From NCBI RefSeq assembly GCF_007829885.1, contig NZ_VIWW01000001.1, forward strand, positions 2,232,001-2,296,000: a stretch of DNA of 64,000 nucleotides, written 5' to 3'. A model generated the notes under the pieces. The model did no database searches. It saw only the letters and a program-made list of their open reading frames with translations, and was not told the origin of the DNA. The DNA comes from Streptomyces brevispora. GTDB taxonomy: Bacteria; Actinomycetota; Actinomycetes; Streptomycetales; Streptomycetaceae. Position numbers and translations under genes: made by a program. This document shows positions 18,703-26,686 of this stretch, in pieces; positions within the stretch are counted from its first letter, which is position 1; each line of letters starts with the position of its first letter.

Positions 18703-19967
18703 CACCGGCCGTTCCCCTCGCCGTCCAGGATCCGCCGGGCCGCCGACGCCATCGCCGTGATCCCGGTCGGCAGCGCGGTGCGCAGGTCGGGGGCGAACTC
18801 CGGTGCGTGGTTGGCCGGTACGGGCGGTCCACCGGCTCTGGCCGCGCGCCACGGCCCGACCCCGGTGACACCGAGCATCCAGTACACCGTCGCCACCCCC
18901 TGTCCACCGAACCACGCGAAGTCCTCGGTTGCCGTGAGGGGCCCGCAGTCCGTGACCCGGTCCGGCCCGAACAGGGCCTCGTGCGCCCCGCGCACGGCGG
19001 CGGTGGCGGCGGGGTCCGGCAGCAGCGCGGGCGACCGCGAGGTGACCGTGAGGTCGGGTTCCCGCACACAGCCGGACGCGGCGGACTCGGCCCGCACGAC
19101 CCGCTCCGCGGCCGCCGCCATCCGGTCGACCACCGGATCGGACAACGCCCTGATGCACAGGGAGAGTTCAGCGGTGTCCGGGATCACGTTGCCGCGTTCA
19201 CCGGCATGGATCGAACCGACGGTCAGCACCGCGTGCTCGGCCGGGGACGTCTCCCGGGAGACCACCGACTGGAGCCGCATCACGGTGGCGGCCGCCGCCA
19301 GTACCGGATCGACGGTGAGGTGCGGGGTGCCCGCATGACCGCCCCTGCCGTACAGCGTGACGTCCAGCGCCGTACTGGCCGCCAGCAGCGGGGTGCGGAA
19401 GTCCGCCGCGTGCGCCAGGGTGCCGGCCGGGGCGGGCGAGGTGTGCTGGGCGAGGACGGCGTCCGGGGTGCCGAACCGTTCGTACAGCCCGTCCGCCAGC
19501 ATCGCCCGCGCACCGCACAGGGTCTCCTCGGCGGGCTGGCCCACCACCAGGACGGTGCCGCGCCACGCGGAGCGCGTACGGGCCAGCTCGGCCACCGCGC
19601 CGCCGGCCGCCGCGAGGTGGAGGTCGTGGCCGCAGGCGTGCATCACACCGGGCACGGTGCTCGCGTAGGCCAGGCCGGTCCGCTCGGTCACCGGGAGGGC
19701 GTCGAGCTCGGCACGGATCATCACGGTGGGACCCTCGCCGTTGCGCAGCACACCGACGACACCGTGGCCGCCACCGACCCCTCGGGTGACGGTGCAGCCG
19801 CTCGCCTCCAGCCGGGCCGCGAACCGGTCCGCGGTGCGCAGTTCGGCCCCGGAGAGCTCGGGGTGGGCGTGCACGTCGAGACAGAACTCCAGCGCGGGGC
19901 GCAGCACCTCACGGGAGACGGCCGGGGGCCGGGGCGGGGCGGGGGTCTCCTTCACACGGGCTGGCAC
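18702..19967 (-). CDS. M20 family metallopeptidase / amidohydrolase
   Basis: 421 residues from GTG 19967 (AGAGGCGAG upstream; GTG 19955 is an alternative). M20/ArgE-type dizinc hydrolases cleave amide bonds of N-acyl amino acids and small peptides. Signatures: LDVHAHPELSGAE, the metal-binding VMHACGHDLH, VVGQPAEETLCGAR with the catalytic Glu pair, the dimerisation-domain RGGHAGTPH and late NHAPEFAPD with a metal-ligand His. No signal peptide, so cytoplasmic. It is transcribed divergently from the RiPP precursor and coupled to the small Cys-tail gene. It could trim the leader or product, or act in self-protection; this is inferred from position only. Confidence 0.85.
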   Translation of the reverse strand: MPARVKETPAPPRPPAVSREVLRPALEFCLDVHAHPELSGAELRTADRFAARLEASGCTVTRGVGGGHGVVGVLRNGEGPTVMIRAELDALPVTERTGLAYASTVPGVMHACGHDLHLAAAGGAVAELARTRSAWRGTVLVVGQPAEETLCGARAMLADGLYERFGTPDAVLAQHTSPAPAGTLAHAADFRTPLLAASTALDVTLYGRGGHAGTPHLTVDPVLAAAATVMRLQSVVSRETSPAEHAVLTVGSIHAGERGNVIPDTAELSLCIRALSDPVVDRMAAAAERVVRAESAASGCVREPDLTVTSRSPALLPDPAATAAVRGAHEALFGPDRVTDCGPLTATEDFAWFGGQGVATVYWMLGVTGVGPWRAARAGGPPVPANHAPEFAPDLRTALPTGITAMASAARRILDGEGNGR

Positions 19968-20041
19968 AGGGGCTCGCCTCTTCCGCTCAGTGGGTCTCGG
20001 TACCGAGCCTGCGCCGCCTCCGCGGCGTGAGTCCGGTGTTC

Positions 20042-20096
20042 CGCTGTCACCGGGTGCCAGCGGGGTGACAGCGAAACCGCGGCCGATCTGACAGCG
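20042..20096. promoter_or_regulatory. TGACAGCG repeats in the RiPP precursor / M20 divergent region
   Basis: Between the divergent M20 gene and precursor gene, the octamer TGACAGCG occurs directly at 20066-20073 and 20089-20096 (23 bp apart) and once inverted: CGCTGTCACC (20042-20051) faces GGTGACAGCG (20064-20073) as a perfect 10-bp inverted repeat. The last copy is about 80 bp before the precursor start. This fits an operator for the cluster's SARP or LuxR-type regulator. Confidence 0.5.
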
Positions 20097-20175
20097 GCCG
20101 GGGCTGGAATGCCATCAGCGCAGGGGAACGGTGCCGGAACAGCCGGTCCGCCCCCATGAACCCGAGGAGACCATC

Positions 20176-20352
20176 ATGGCCCCCAAGACCGAGCTCGCCA
20201 CCCTCGCCGACGAGATCCTGGAGCTGGAGTCGGAGACCTTCGAGATCTCGGACTACTCGGACGCCGCGGAGGTCGTGCTCGCCGGCTCCACGTCCTGCTC
20301 CTCGACGTCGACCTGCTCCAGCACCACCAGCACCACCTCCTGCTGCGCCTGA
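20176..20352 (+). CDS. Azole-type RiPP precursor peptide
   Basis: 58 residues. ATG 20176 has GAGGAGA about 6 bases upstream; an in-frame GTG at 20131 lacks such a site. The leader (about 37 residues) is acidic and helical: TELATLADEILELESE, then TFEISDYSDAAEVVLAG, typical of leaders bound by the RRE domain of azole RiPP enzymes. The core after the final Ala-Gly begins STSCSSTST and ends TTSCCA; of 21 residues 9 are Ser, 7 Thr, 4 Cys and 1 Ala, so nearly every position can be cyclised to an azole or dehydrated. Cleavage after AG is inferred. A perfect terminator hairpin follows the stop. It faces the biosynthetic operon end-to-end. Confidence 0.93.
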   Translation: MAPKTELATLADEILELESETFEISDYSDAAEVVLAGSTSCSSTSTCSSTTSTTSCCA

Positions 20353-20379
20353 TCCACGCCCGGCCGGTACGCACGGCGG

Positions 20380-20412
20380 CAGCCCCCTCGCGAACTGTGC
20401 GCGAGGGGGCTG
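20380..20412. terminator. Bidirectional terminator between precursor and YcaO-2
   Basis: A perfect 13-bp stem, CAGCCCCCTCGCG / CGCGAGGGGGCTG, with a 7-base loop between two convergent genes. There is no T-run, as is usual in Streptomyces. Confidence 0.8.
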
Positions 20413-20451
20413 TCGCATGCCGGGCCGGCGCCGTCCCGCCTCCCCCCGATG

Positions 20452-22440
20452 TCACGGGAAGGGGTGCGGCACGCGCTTGACCGCGGCCTCCGGCAGTTCG
20501 TCCGCGCGTCGGCCGGCCGCTTGCAGCGCGGTCCGCAGCCGGGGCATCAGCAACGCCCGCTGCCGTGTCCAGCCGAAGTCGAGCGGCAGCAGGCCGGGCA
20601 CGATCGTGGCGACGGTGTGCAGACCCATCCGGCGCTGCTCGGGGGTGGTCTGGTCGACGGCGATGACATCGTGCCCGGCGGCGACGAGCCCGTCCCGCAG
20701 CAGGTTCAGATCGTCCAGCAGGTCCCCGGTGCGCGGTCGCCGCGCCTGCCAGTCGGCGAAGGTCGCGTCCAGGGTCCGTACACCGACGGGCTCCAGGTAC
20801 TCCCTGGCATGAGGGGACATCGCGGGCAGGCCGTACAGCTGGGCGTGGTCCTTCAGCTGACGCACCCGGGTGAAGTCGGCTGACATGGCGGTGAGTTCGT
20901 CGTAGCGCTCGGCCACCTGGTAGGGCAGGTGCGGGATGTACGTGAGCACTTCGGACAGGGCCGACTCGACGGCTCCCTCCGGGTCGAATCCGGCCGCCGC
21001 GGCGAACGACAGCGTTCCCGGGCCGCCGTCCCGGCGCACGGCGAGCGCGGTGACGACGGGGATGTCGAGGTCCATCCGGGTGTCGAAGGCGTGGACGTCG
21101 TAGCCCTGGAGCCCGGCCCGGTCGATCATGCTGCGAACTGCGGCGGAGCGGCAGGTGGTGAGGTCGATCGCGGTCAGCGGGGTGCGGCCGTACCAGGCGA
21201 GGAGGAAGGCGTCCCGCTCGATGAGTTCGAGGAGCCCGAACAGAATCGCCTCCTGCAGACTGCCGCCGGTGGCACAGCCGTTGGAGCACTCGAAGACGAA
21301 GTTGTCGGCCTCGACGCCGGCGCTGTAGTGGGCCAGTCTGGCGGGTACGAGGACGGGGCGGTCCGTGCGCAGGGAGTGGGCCCACACCCACGGGATGGGC
21401 CGGTCCGGGTCGAACGGGGAGACCATCGGGTCGTCCGCGTAGGTCCGCGGGGCGTAGAAGCCGCAGTCGGCGGGGTTCAGCGCCCGGTCCGCGAGGTTGG
21501 TCCAGCTGTCGACCACGGGTGAGGTGCCGCGTCGGCGCGTGGTGCCCGCGTACCGTTCCAGACCCTCCAGGTGGGCGAGGACGCGGCTGGTGGCGTAGCT
21601 GTTGGCCTGGCCGCTCCACGTCACGTCGTTGAGTCCGGCGTAGCCGCGCACGAAGTGCGTACCGGCGACCGGGGCGGTGGTGGTGGACGTCGGGTTGATC
21701 CAGGTGTCGGCTCCGAGGGCGCCGCACACCGGGTTGGCGAGCGCGGCCGTCGGCAGCGCGTAGGAGGAGAGGGAGCGCAGCCGGTAGCCGTCCGGGTCGG
21801 GTTTGGGCGCCGGGCCCAGCGTCATCCGGGCCGCCTCGGCGGTGTCCGGGACCTCGTGGACGCAGTGCGGGCACAGGGGTTCGGGCAGCAGGGGGAAGGT
21901 GGCGGTGGCCAGGGTCGCCAGGTCGATCCGGGTGACCCGGGGCAGCGCCCGGTCGGCGGGGGACGCCTCCGGGGTGTCGTGGCCGCCGCCCAGGACCGCG
22001 CGGTAGACGGCCCAGGCCGCGTCGACGGTGTACCCGGTGAGCACCGGCCAGTGGGTGGCGCCGCGCGGTGCGCGGCCGAGTTCCAGCGCCTCGCGCTCGG
22101 AGCGGCTGCGCAGCCGCTGCCAGCGCATGGCGAGGCACTGCCCGCAGGCGGTCGCGGTGCCGTCGCCGCCCCAGGGGCCGATGAGCACGGCCCGCGAGGT
22201 GAGCTGGACGTTGGCGGCCGGGCGGCTGTCCGCGTACGGGTCGGGGAGGCCGTGACCGAGGGTGTCGGCGGCGCCCAGCGGGACGACGAGAGGGGCGGGG
22301 AGCGTTCCGGTCGCGGTCAACCGCGCGTACCTGGCAGTCAGTTCGTGCTGAAGTCCGGTGCGGGCCGACTCCAGTGGGCTCTCCCCGGGCAGCGGGCGGG
22401 CGGCGGCCGGTGTGGTGGCGGTAGCGGTGGCTGTGTTCAT
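20452..22440 (-). CDS. YcaO cyclodehydratase 2 (TOMM biosynthesis)
   Basis: 662 residues, starting at ATG 22440, which overlaps the permease stop (ATGA). YcaO enzymes use ATP to cyclise Cys/Ser/Thr of the core into azolines. The N-terminal third keeps a four-Cys zinc site (TACGQC and PLCPHC). The YcaO fold follows, with VLAHLEGLERYAG, then SNGCATGGSLQEAILFGLLE and LIERDAFLL, the conserved ATP/Mg-binding acidic helices. The C-terminus is the Pro-rich PHPFP tail required for activity in this family. The distal part (VPGLLPLDFGWTRQRAL...MPRLRTAL) is nearly the same as in YcaO 1 at 31092-33056, so the two are paralogues. It is the last gene of the operon. Confidence 0.93.
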   Translation of the reverse strand: MNTATATATTPAAARPLPGESPLESARTGLQHELTARYARLTATGTLPAPLVVPLGAADTLGHGLPDPYADSRPAANVQLTSRAVLIGPWGGDGTATACGQCLAMRWQRLRSRSEREALELGRAPRGATHWPVLTGYTVDAAWAVYRAVLGGGHDTPEASPADRALPRVTRIDLATLATATFPLLPEPLCPHCVHEVPDTAEAARMTLGPAPKPDPDGYRLRSLSSYALPTAALANPVCGALGADTWINPTSTTTAPVAGTHFVRGYAGLNDVTWSGQANSYATSRVLAHLEGLERYAGTTRRRGTSPVVDSWTNLADRALNPADCGFYAPRTYADDPMVSPFDPDRPIPWVWAHSLRTDRPVLVPARLAHYSAGVEADNFVFECSNGCATGGSLQEAILFGLLELIERDAFLLAWYGRTPLTAIDLTTCRSAAVRSMIDRAGLQGYDVHAFDTRMDLDIPVVTALAVRRDGGPGTLSFAAAAGFDPEGAVESALSEVLTYIPHLPYQVAERYDELTAMSADFTRVRQLKDHAQLYGLPAMSPHAREYLEPVGVRTLDATFADWQARRPRTGDLLDDLNLLRDGLVAAGHDVIAVDQTTPEQRRMGLHTVATIVPGLLPLDFGWTRQRALLMPRLRTALQAAGRRADELPEAAVKRVPHPFP

Positions 22441-23192
22441 GACTTGTCGCTCCAGCGGAAGGTCCTCGCCGCGATCACGCACAGGACGACGGCGAATCCG
22501 GCCAGCACCGCGCAGGACAGTGCGATGTCGCCGGTGGTGCCGTCGCCGGTGAGTGCTCCGGAGATCCCGTCGTTGAGGTAGCGCAGCGGCAGGACGTACG
22601 ACAGGTTCTGCATCCAGGTCGGCATGGAGTCCAGCGGGAAGAACGAGCCCGACAGGAACGCCATCGGAACCATCAGGCAGTTGGCCACGGCGGCGACCGC
22701 CTCCGGTGTGCTCGCGCTGCTGCCGACGATGACCCCTATCGCGAGGAAGGCCGTGATGCCGATGACCAGGACCGGCAGGACGAGCGGCCAGCGGCCGGCC
22801 GGCTGGAGGCCGAACACCGGCAGCAGGGAGACCGAGACGAAGAGCACGGCCTGCACGGCCCCGATGCCGATCGCCAGGACGTAGCGGGAGGCGAGGATGG
22901 CGGAGAGCGGGGTCGGGGTCATCCGGATGAGGCGCAGGACGTCGTCGCGCCGCCACTGCATGAGGGTGAAGCCGACGCTGAAGACGGCCGCGTTCCCGAT
23001 GCCCCAGGACAGCACGCCGGGGGCGATGTAGTTGATGTACGGCCTGCCGCTCTCCTCGACCGTCTGGCCGTGGAAGATCAGGCCGAAGACCACCAGGAAG
23101 ACGAGCGGGAAGGCGAACGTGAAGAACAGGGTGGTCTTGTCGCGTGTACAGGCCCGGTATCCGGCCGTGGTCAGCGCCGCGTATGCGCTCAT
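22437..23192 (-). CDS. ABC-2 type exporter permease
   Basis: 251 residues with about six transmembrane helices (TTLFFTFAFPLVFLVVFGLIF; ILASRYVLAIGIGAVQAVLF; LPVLVIGITAFLAIGVI; NCLMVPMAFLSGSFFPLDSM; a final helix AVLAGFAVVLCVIAA). It belongs to the DrrB/ABC-2 family, whose FFPLDSMP segment before the last helices is typical. ATG 23192 has GGAGA about 6 bases upstream. With the ATPase upstream it should export the modified peptide or confer self-resistance. Its stop overlaps the YcaO 2 start. The 275 bp to the ATPase gene are largely filled by a MITE-like element. Confidence 0.92.
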   Translation of the reverse strand: MSAYAALTTAGYRACTRDKTTLFFTFAFPLVFLVVFGLIFHGQTVEESGRPYINYIAPGVLSWGIGNAAVFSVGFTLMQWRRDDVLRLIRMTPTPLSAILASRYVLAIGIGAVQAVLFVSVSLLPVFGLQPAGRWPLVLPVLVIGITAFLAIGVIVGSSASTPEAVAAVANCLMVPMAFLSGSFFPLDSMPTWMQNLSYVLPLRYLNDGISGALTGDGTTGDIALSCAVLAGFAVVLCVIAARTFRWSDKS

Positions 23193-23303
23193 CGGGGTCT
23201 CCGTATCGCTGGGAGCGGGGGTGGTGGGGACGGGGGTGGCGGAAGTCGGACGGGACCCCGCGAGCCGGGTGTGGTCCGAACGAGGGGGAACTGCGGACGG
23301 GGT

Positions 23304-23471
23304 CTAAGGGCTGTCCCGTCATCCCTGATGGATCAGCGCACGGCGTCAGATGCGGTGCATCGCAAGGCGGAGGGGCGTCCGCATACTGGATGTATTCGGG
23401 CGTTCCGACAACGCGGCGAGGTGCCGTAGCTGTCGTCGTGCGCCCGCCAGGGATGACGGGACAGCCCTTAG
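23304..23471. mobile_element. MITE-like element inside the RiPP operon
   Basis: 168 bp bounded by perfect 24-bp inverted repeats (23304-23327 and 23448-23471; inner part GGGCTGTCCCGTCATCCCTG). It has no coding capacity and lies between the ATPase and permease genes. The ends read C-TA-AGGGCTG ... CAGCCCT-TA-G, consistent with a TA target duplication as made by IS630/Tc1-type transposases. The right end supplies the TAA stop of the ATPase gene; excision would leave TAG at the same place. I recall similar short elements scattered in Streptomyces genomes, but could not check copies. Confidence 0.8.
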
Positions 23472-24436
23472 GGCTGGGGCGGGCCGTTGTTCGCGCCCGT
23501 GAGCGTCAGATAGACGTCCTCAAGGCTCGCCGTGCGTGTCTGTACGCCCTGGAGACCGATCAGCTGGTCGATCGTGGAGAGCACCCGGCCCGATTCGAGG
23601 GTCTCCAGCACGAGTGCGTCGGGTTCCTCGGTGACCCGGTCGACGCCGTCGATCTCGCGGGCCCGGGCGGCGTCCAGCCGGCCCGGCGGGATCAGCAGCC
23701 GGGTGGTGGGGTTCGAGCCGGCGATGAGCCGGGCCGGGCTGTCCAGGGCGGCGATGGAACCGTCGACGATGATGGCGACGCGGTCGCAGAGCGCCTCGGC
23801 CTCGTCCAGGTGGTGGGTGGTGTAGATGATGGTGCGGCCCTCCCCCTTGAGTTCGCGCAGCACGTGCCACAGATCCCGTCGGGCCTGCGGGTCGAGGGCG
23901 GCGGTCGGCTCGTCGAGGAAGATCAGTTCCGGTTCGTGGACCAGTGCGGAGGCGATCGCGAGCCGCTGGCGCCGGCCGCCGGACAGGTCGCCGACCCGGG
24001 TGTCGCCGTGTTCGGTGAGGCCGACGGAGGCCAGGGCGCGTTCGGCCGCCGCGTCGTCCGTCCGGTACAGCGCCGCCACCGTGCGCAGGTGCTCGCGGGC
24101 GGTGAGCCTGACGAAGAACGCCGAGCTCTGGGTCTGTACGCCGAGCCGGGGCAGCAGCGCGGCGTTGCGCGGCCAGGGGCTGCCGCCGAGGACGTTCACG
24201 GTCCCGGAGTCGGCCTTGCGCTGGCCCTCCATGATCTCCACGAGTGTGGTCTTGCCCGCCCCGTTGGGGCCGACCAGGCCGAAGAACTCGCCGCACGGCA
24301 CGGTGAGCGACACCCCGTCGACGGCATGGGTGTCGCCGTACCGCTTGTGCACACCGTCGAGGACGACGGCGGCCGGGTGGTCGCGGTCCGGGCCGGGCTG
24401 GGCTCCGGAGGCGGTGGACGGGGCGGTGCGGGTCAT
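23468..24436 (-). CDS. ABC exporter ATPase (DrrA-like)
   Basis: 322 residues. ATG 24436 has AAGGAGAAG directly upstream at good spacing. Full nucleotide-binding domain: Walker A GPNGAGKTT near residue 50, signature LSGGRRQRLAIA, Walker B ELIFLDEPTAALD, and switch His in YTTHHLDEAEALCDR. The C-terminal extension (LEDVYLTLTG) is typical of DrrA/CcmA-like ATPases paired with ABC-2 permeases. It energises export of the RiPP with the permease downstream. Its stop codon lies inside the right inverted repeat of the MITE-like element. Confidence 0.94.
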   Translation of the reverse strand: MTRTAPSTASGAQPGPDRDHPAAVVLDGVHKRYGDTHAVDGVSLTVPCGEFFGLVGPNGAGKTTLVEIMEGQRKADSGTVNVLGGSPWPRNAALLPRLGVQTQSSAFFVRLTAREHLRTVAALYRTDDAAAERALASVGLTEHGDTRVGDLSGGRRQRLAIASALVHEPELIFLDEPTAALDPQARRDLWHVLRELKGEGRTIIYTTHHLDEAEALCDRVAIIVDGSIAALDSPARLIAGSNPTTRLLIPPGRLDAARAREIDGVDRVTEEPDALVLETLESGRVLSTIDQLIGLQGVQTRTASLEDVYLTLTGANNGPPQP

Positions 24437-24479
24437 GGGCTTCTCCTTGTCCGCCGCTGATCGGCGGGTCGGGCGGCGG

Positions 24480-25619
24480 TCAGGCGGGGAGCAGGTGGAC
24501 AACGGCCGCGACGACGGCGGCGAGGACCAGGACGAGGGCGAGTACCGCGCACGTCCCGTAGCCGAGATACGCGGTCCGGGCGCGCCGCGGATAACCGGCG
24601 GCGGCCGGGTCGCGGCGTGCGGCCAGGCGCAGATACGTGACGGTCGAGGCGGCCAGTTCGGTGGCCCCGCACAGCTGGCCGGCGATCCGGTAGCCGTCGA
24701 GCGGCGGAAGGGGCACCAGCATGGCGAGTGCCTGGGCGCTGCCGAGGAGCAGCAGCGCGCCGAACGCGTCGTGCGTGGGGTCGTCGAGGGGGGCGAACAG
24801 CCACAGGGCGCAGAACGGCAGCAGGAACAGCAGGTTCATCACCGCTCCGGCGAGCGCGGTGTTGATGCGCTGCCGGCGGGAGCCCAGGTACAGGTAGTTG
24901 TCCACAGTGCAGTACATGATGAGCACGGGGAAGCGCCAACGCAGGCCGATCTCGGCGACCTTGCCGCCGTTGTGCCGGGCGACCACGGCGTGGGCCAGTT
25001 CGTGCAGGGCGGTGCTGAACCAGAGCAGTGTGGCGAGTCCGGTCAGCAGCACCGGATTGGTGAAGACCTCGCGGGTGGCCTGGAGGAGTTCGCCCGCCCG
25101 CAGGGCGATGACCGCCTCCATCGCCACGAGGGCCGTGAGCAGCGGCACCATCCATCCCGGGGCGAGGAGGAAGCCCACGGCCCGGTGCAGCCGGGCCGCG
25201 GTGGCGTCCGCGTCGGCGACCAGCCGGATGCTGCCGCGCAGGACGCCTCGTCGGGGCGTCGCGGACGCGGACGGTCCGGGGCCGCCCGCGGCTTCGGCGG
25301 ACGTCCGGGCGGGGGCCCCGGTCAGCAGGCCGCGGGTGCCGAGCATCCGGAGGATCTGCTGCCAGCGGGTGTGGTCGAGCCGGCGGCCGTAGGCCTGCGC
25401 GTACGCCTCGCCGATCTCCCCGAGGGTGTGCTCGCCGTCCATCCGGGCGATGAGGAAGTGCTCCTTGGGGCCGACCTTGAAGGAGCTGTCGCTGTCGGTG
25501 TCCTTGATCAGGTGCACCGTCGCGGCGCCGTGCAGCAGCGCATCGCTGAGCAGGACTCCGGGCCGCAGTGCGGGCCGGTACGCGGCGAGGGCGTCGGCGC
25601 CGGGCGCCGCGGCACTCAT
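24480..25619 (-). CDS. PqqD-like domain fused to M50-type membrane zinc protease
   Basis: 379 residues; ATG 25619 overlaps the stop of the elimination protein (ATGA). Residues about 12-95 (YRPALRPGVLLSDALL...LIKDTDSDSSFKVGPKEHFL, MDGEHTLGEIGEAYAQAYG) look like a PqqD/RRE leader-binding domain. The rest is a polytopic membrane protein with the M50 zinc motif HELAHAVVARHNGG near residue 205 and the second active-site motif PLPPLDGYRIAGQL near 300, both inside or beside hydrophobic helices. Such a fusion could bind the leader peptide and cut it at the membrane during export. Function is inferred from domains and operon position. Confidence 0.82.
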   Translation of the reverse strand: MSAAAPGADALAAYRPALRPGVLLSDALLHGAATVHLIKDTDSDSSFKVGPKEHFLIARMDGEHTLGEIGEAYAQAYGRRLDHTRWQQILRMLGTRGLLTGAPARTSAEAAGGPGPSASATPRRGVLRGSIRLVADADATAARLHRAVGFLLAPGWMVPLLTALVAMEAVIALRAGELLQATREVFTNPVLLTGLATLLWFSTALHELAHAVVARHNGGKVAEIGLRWRFPVLIMYCTVDNYLYLGSRRQRINTALAGAVMNLLFLLPFCALWLFAPLDDPTHDAFGALLLLGSAQALAMLVPLPPLDGYRIAGQLCGATELAASTVTYLRLAARRDPAAAGYPRRARTAYLGYGTCAVLALVLVLAAVVAAVVHLLPA

Positions 25620-26686
25620 CCGGACTCCCGCAGGGCGCGGCCGAGCACGTGCGAGAGGTAGGCCTCGTCCCTGATCGTCACATGCAGCCGATTGTTGGTC
25701 ATGTGCATGTACGGGGAGAGGAGCATCGGCAGCGCGGCCGACGGGGCGGTGACCCGCTCCTCGCCGTCGCCGTCGCCCTCTCCGTCGCGTGACGGGAACA
25801 CCAGATCGCCGTCGCGGGCCAGCGCGACCACCCGCTCCCGGAGTTCGGCGCAGTGCTCGGCCCATCCCGCGAGGAAGCCGGGCAGCCGGGCGGCGCCGCC
25901 CTCGCCCGCCGTGGCGGCGCGGACGCGGTCGAAGCGGGAGGCGAGGCCGGCGGCCATCGAGGCGTAGTTGCTGTCGTACTCGTCACTGCCGATGAAGCCG
26001 GTCCCGGGGAACGCCCGGTGCCAGAACTCGTAGTAGCTGTCGAGGTAGTCGGCCAGCTTCTGCCGGTCGGGCAGGAAGGTCGCCGACATCACCATCATCA
26101 ACTGGGCGGAGGTGCCCAGCAGTACGGTCCGCAGGTGCAGGTTCTTCGACCGGAAGGCGTCGATGACCAGGTCGCTGGAGTGCCGGAAGTGCCATTCGGC
26201 CAGCTCGATCCCGGCCGGGCCACCGTACTTGGCGTACTCCGGTTCGTACCTCTCGTCACTGCGCGAGTTGTTGGGGCGCAGGTTCATCCGGCCCCGGTCG
26301 TCCATGTACGCGCCGCGTTCGGCGCCGGGGAACTCGATGTCGAACAGGGCGTTGTAGAACTCGTTGAGGAACCCCGAGTCCACTTCGTACAGGGCGGGGC
26401 GTTCGGTCAGGAACGCGTCGAGGGCCTCCTCCGTGCGGCGCCGGACCTCTGCCTCGGCCTCCGGGCAGGAGGGCCTGATCCGCAGCCTCACGTGCGGACC
26501 CTCCAGCCAGTAGTTGATGAAGAAGTACCCCGCGAGCAGCCCGTCGGCCTCCAGTGCGGCGATCAGGGGGCGGATGCAGTGCGTGAGCATGGGGCGGGGG
26601 TTGGCGGCGTAGAAGATGTGGGTGGCCTGCCAGGCTCCCGCCCGGCGGGTGTCCGCGGGGGCGGGGCCGGTGAGGGCTGAGCTCAT
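25616..26686 (-). CDS. Elimination protein of split LanB dehydratase (SpaB_C, thiopeptide-type)
   Basis: 356 residues; ATG 26686 overlaps the LanB stop (ATGA). It starts like the SpaB_C domain: ATHIFYAANPRPMLTHCIRP...FFINYWLEGPHVRLRIRP, and continues EPEYAKYGGPAGIELAEWHF...SSDLVIDAF, both family hallmarks. In split LanB systems this protein removes glutamate from glutamylated Ser/Thr to give dehydroalanine or dehydrobutyrine. Pyridine synthases of thiopeptides share this fold, but only one such protein is encoded here, so elimination is the likelier role. Confidence 0.88.
   Translation of the reverse strand: MSSALTGPAPADTRRAGAWQATHIFYAANPRPMLTHCIRPLIAALEADGLLAGYFFINYWLEGPHVRLRIRPSCPEAEAEVRRRTEEALDAFLTERPALYEVDSGFLNEFYNALFDIEFPGAERGAYMDDRGRMNLRPNNSRSDERYEPEYAKYGGPAGIELAEWHFRHSSDLVIDAFRSKNLHLRTVLLGTSAQLMMVMSATFLPDRQKLADYLDSYYEFWHRAFPGTGFIGSDEYDSNYASMAAGLASRFDRVRAATAGEGGAARLPGFLAGWAEHCAELRERVVALARDGDLVFPSRDGEGDGDGEERVTAPSAALPMLLSPYMHMTNNRLHVTIRDEAYLSHVLGRALRESG

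Noticed and set aside
18703..19158. Upstream extension of the Cys-tail gene inside the M20 gene
   Set aside because: That part is a shadow of the M20 protein; the TGATG junction gives a natural start.
22441..23322. In-frame N-terminal extension of YcaO 2 through the permease gene
   Set aside because: The extension is Arg/Pro/His-rich and lies opposite in frame to a clear ABC-2 permease; the ATGA overlap at 22437-22440 marks the true start.
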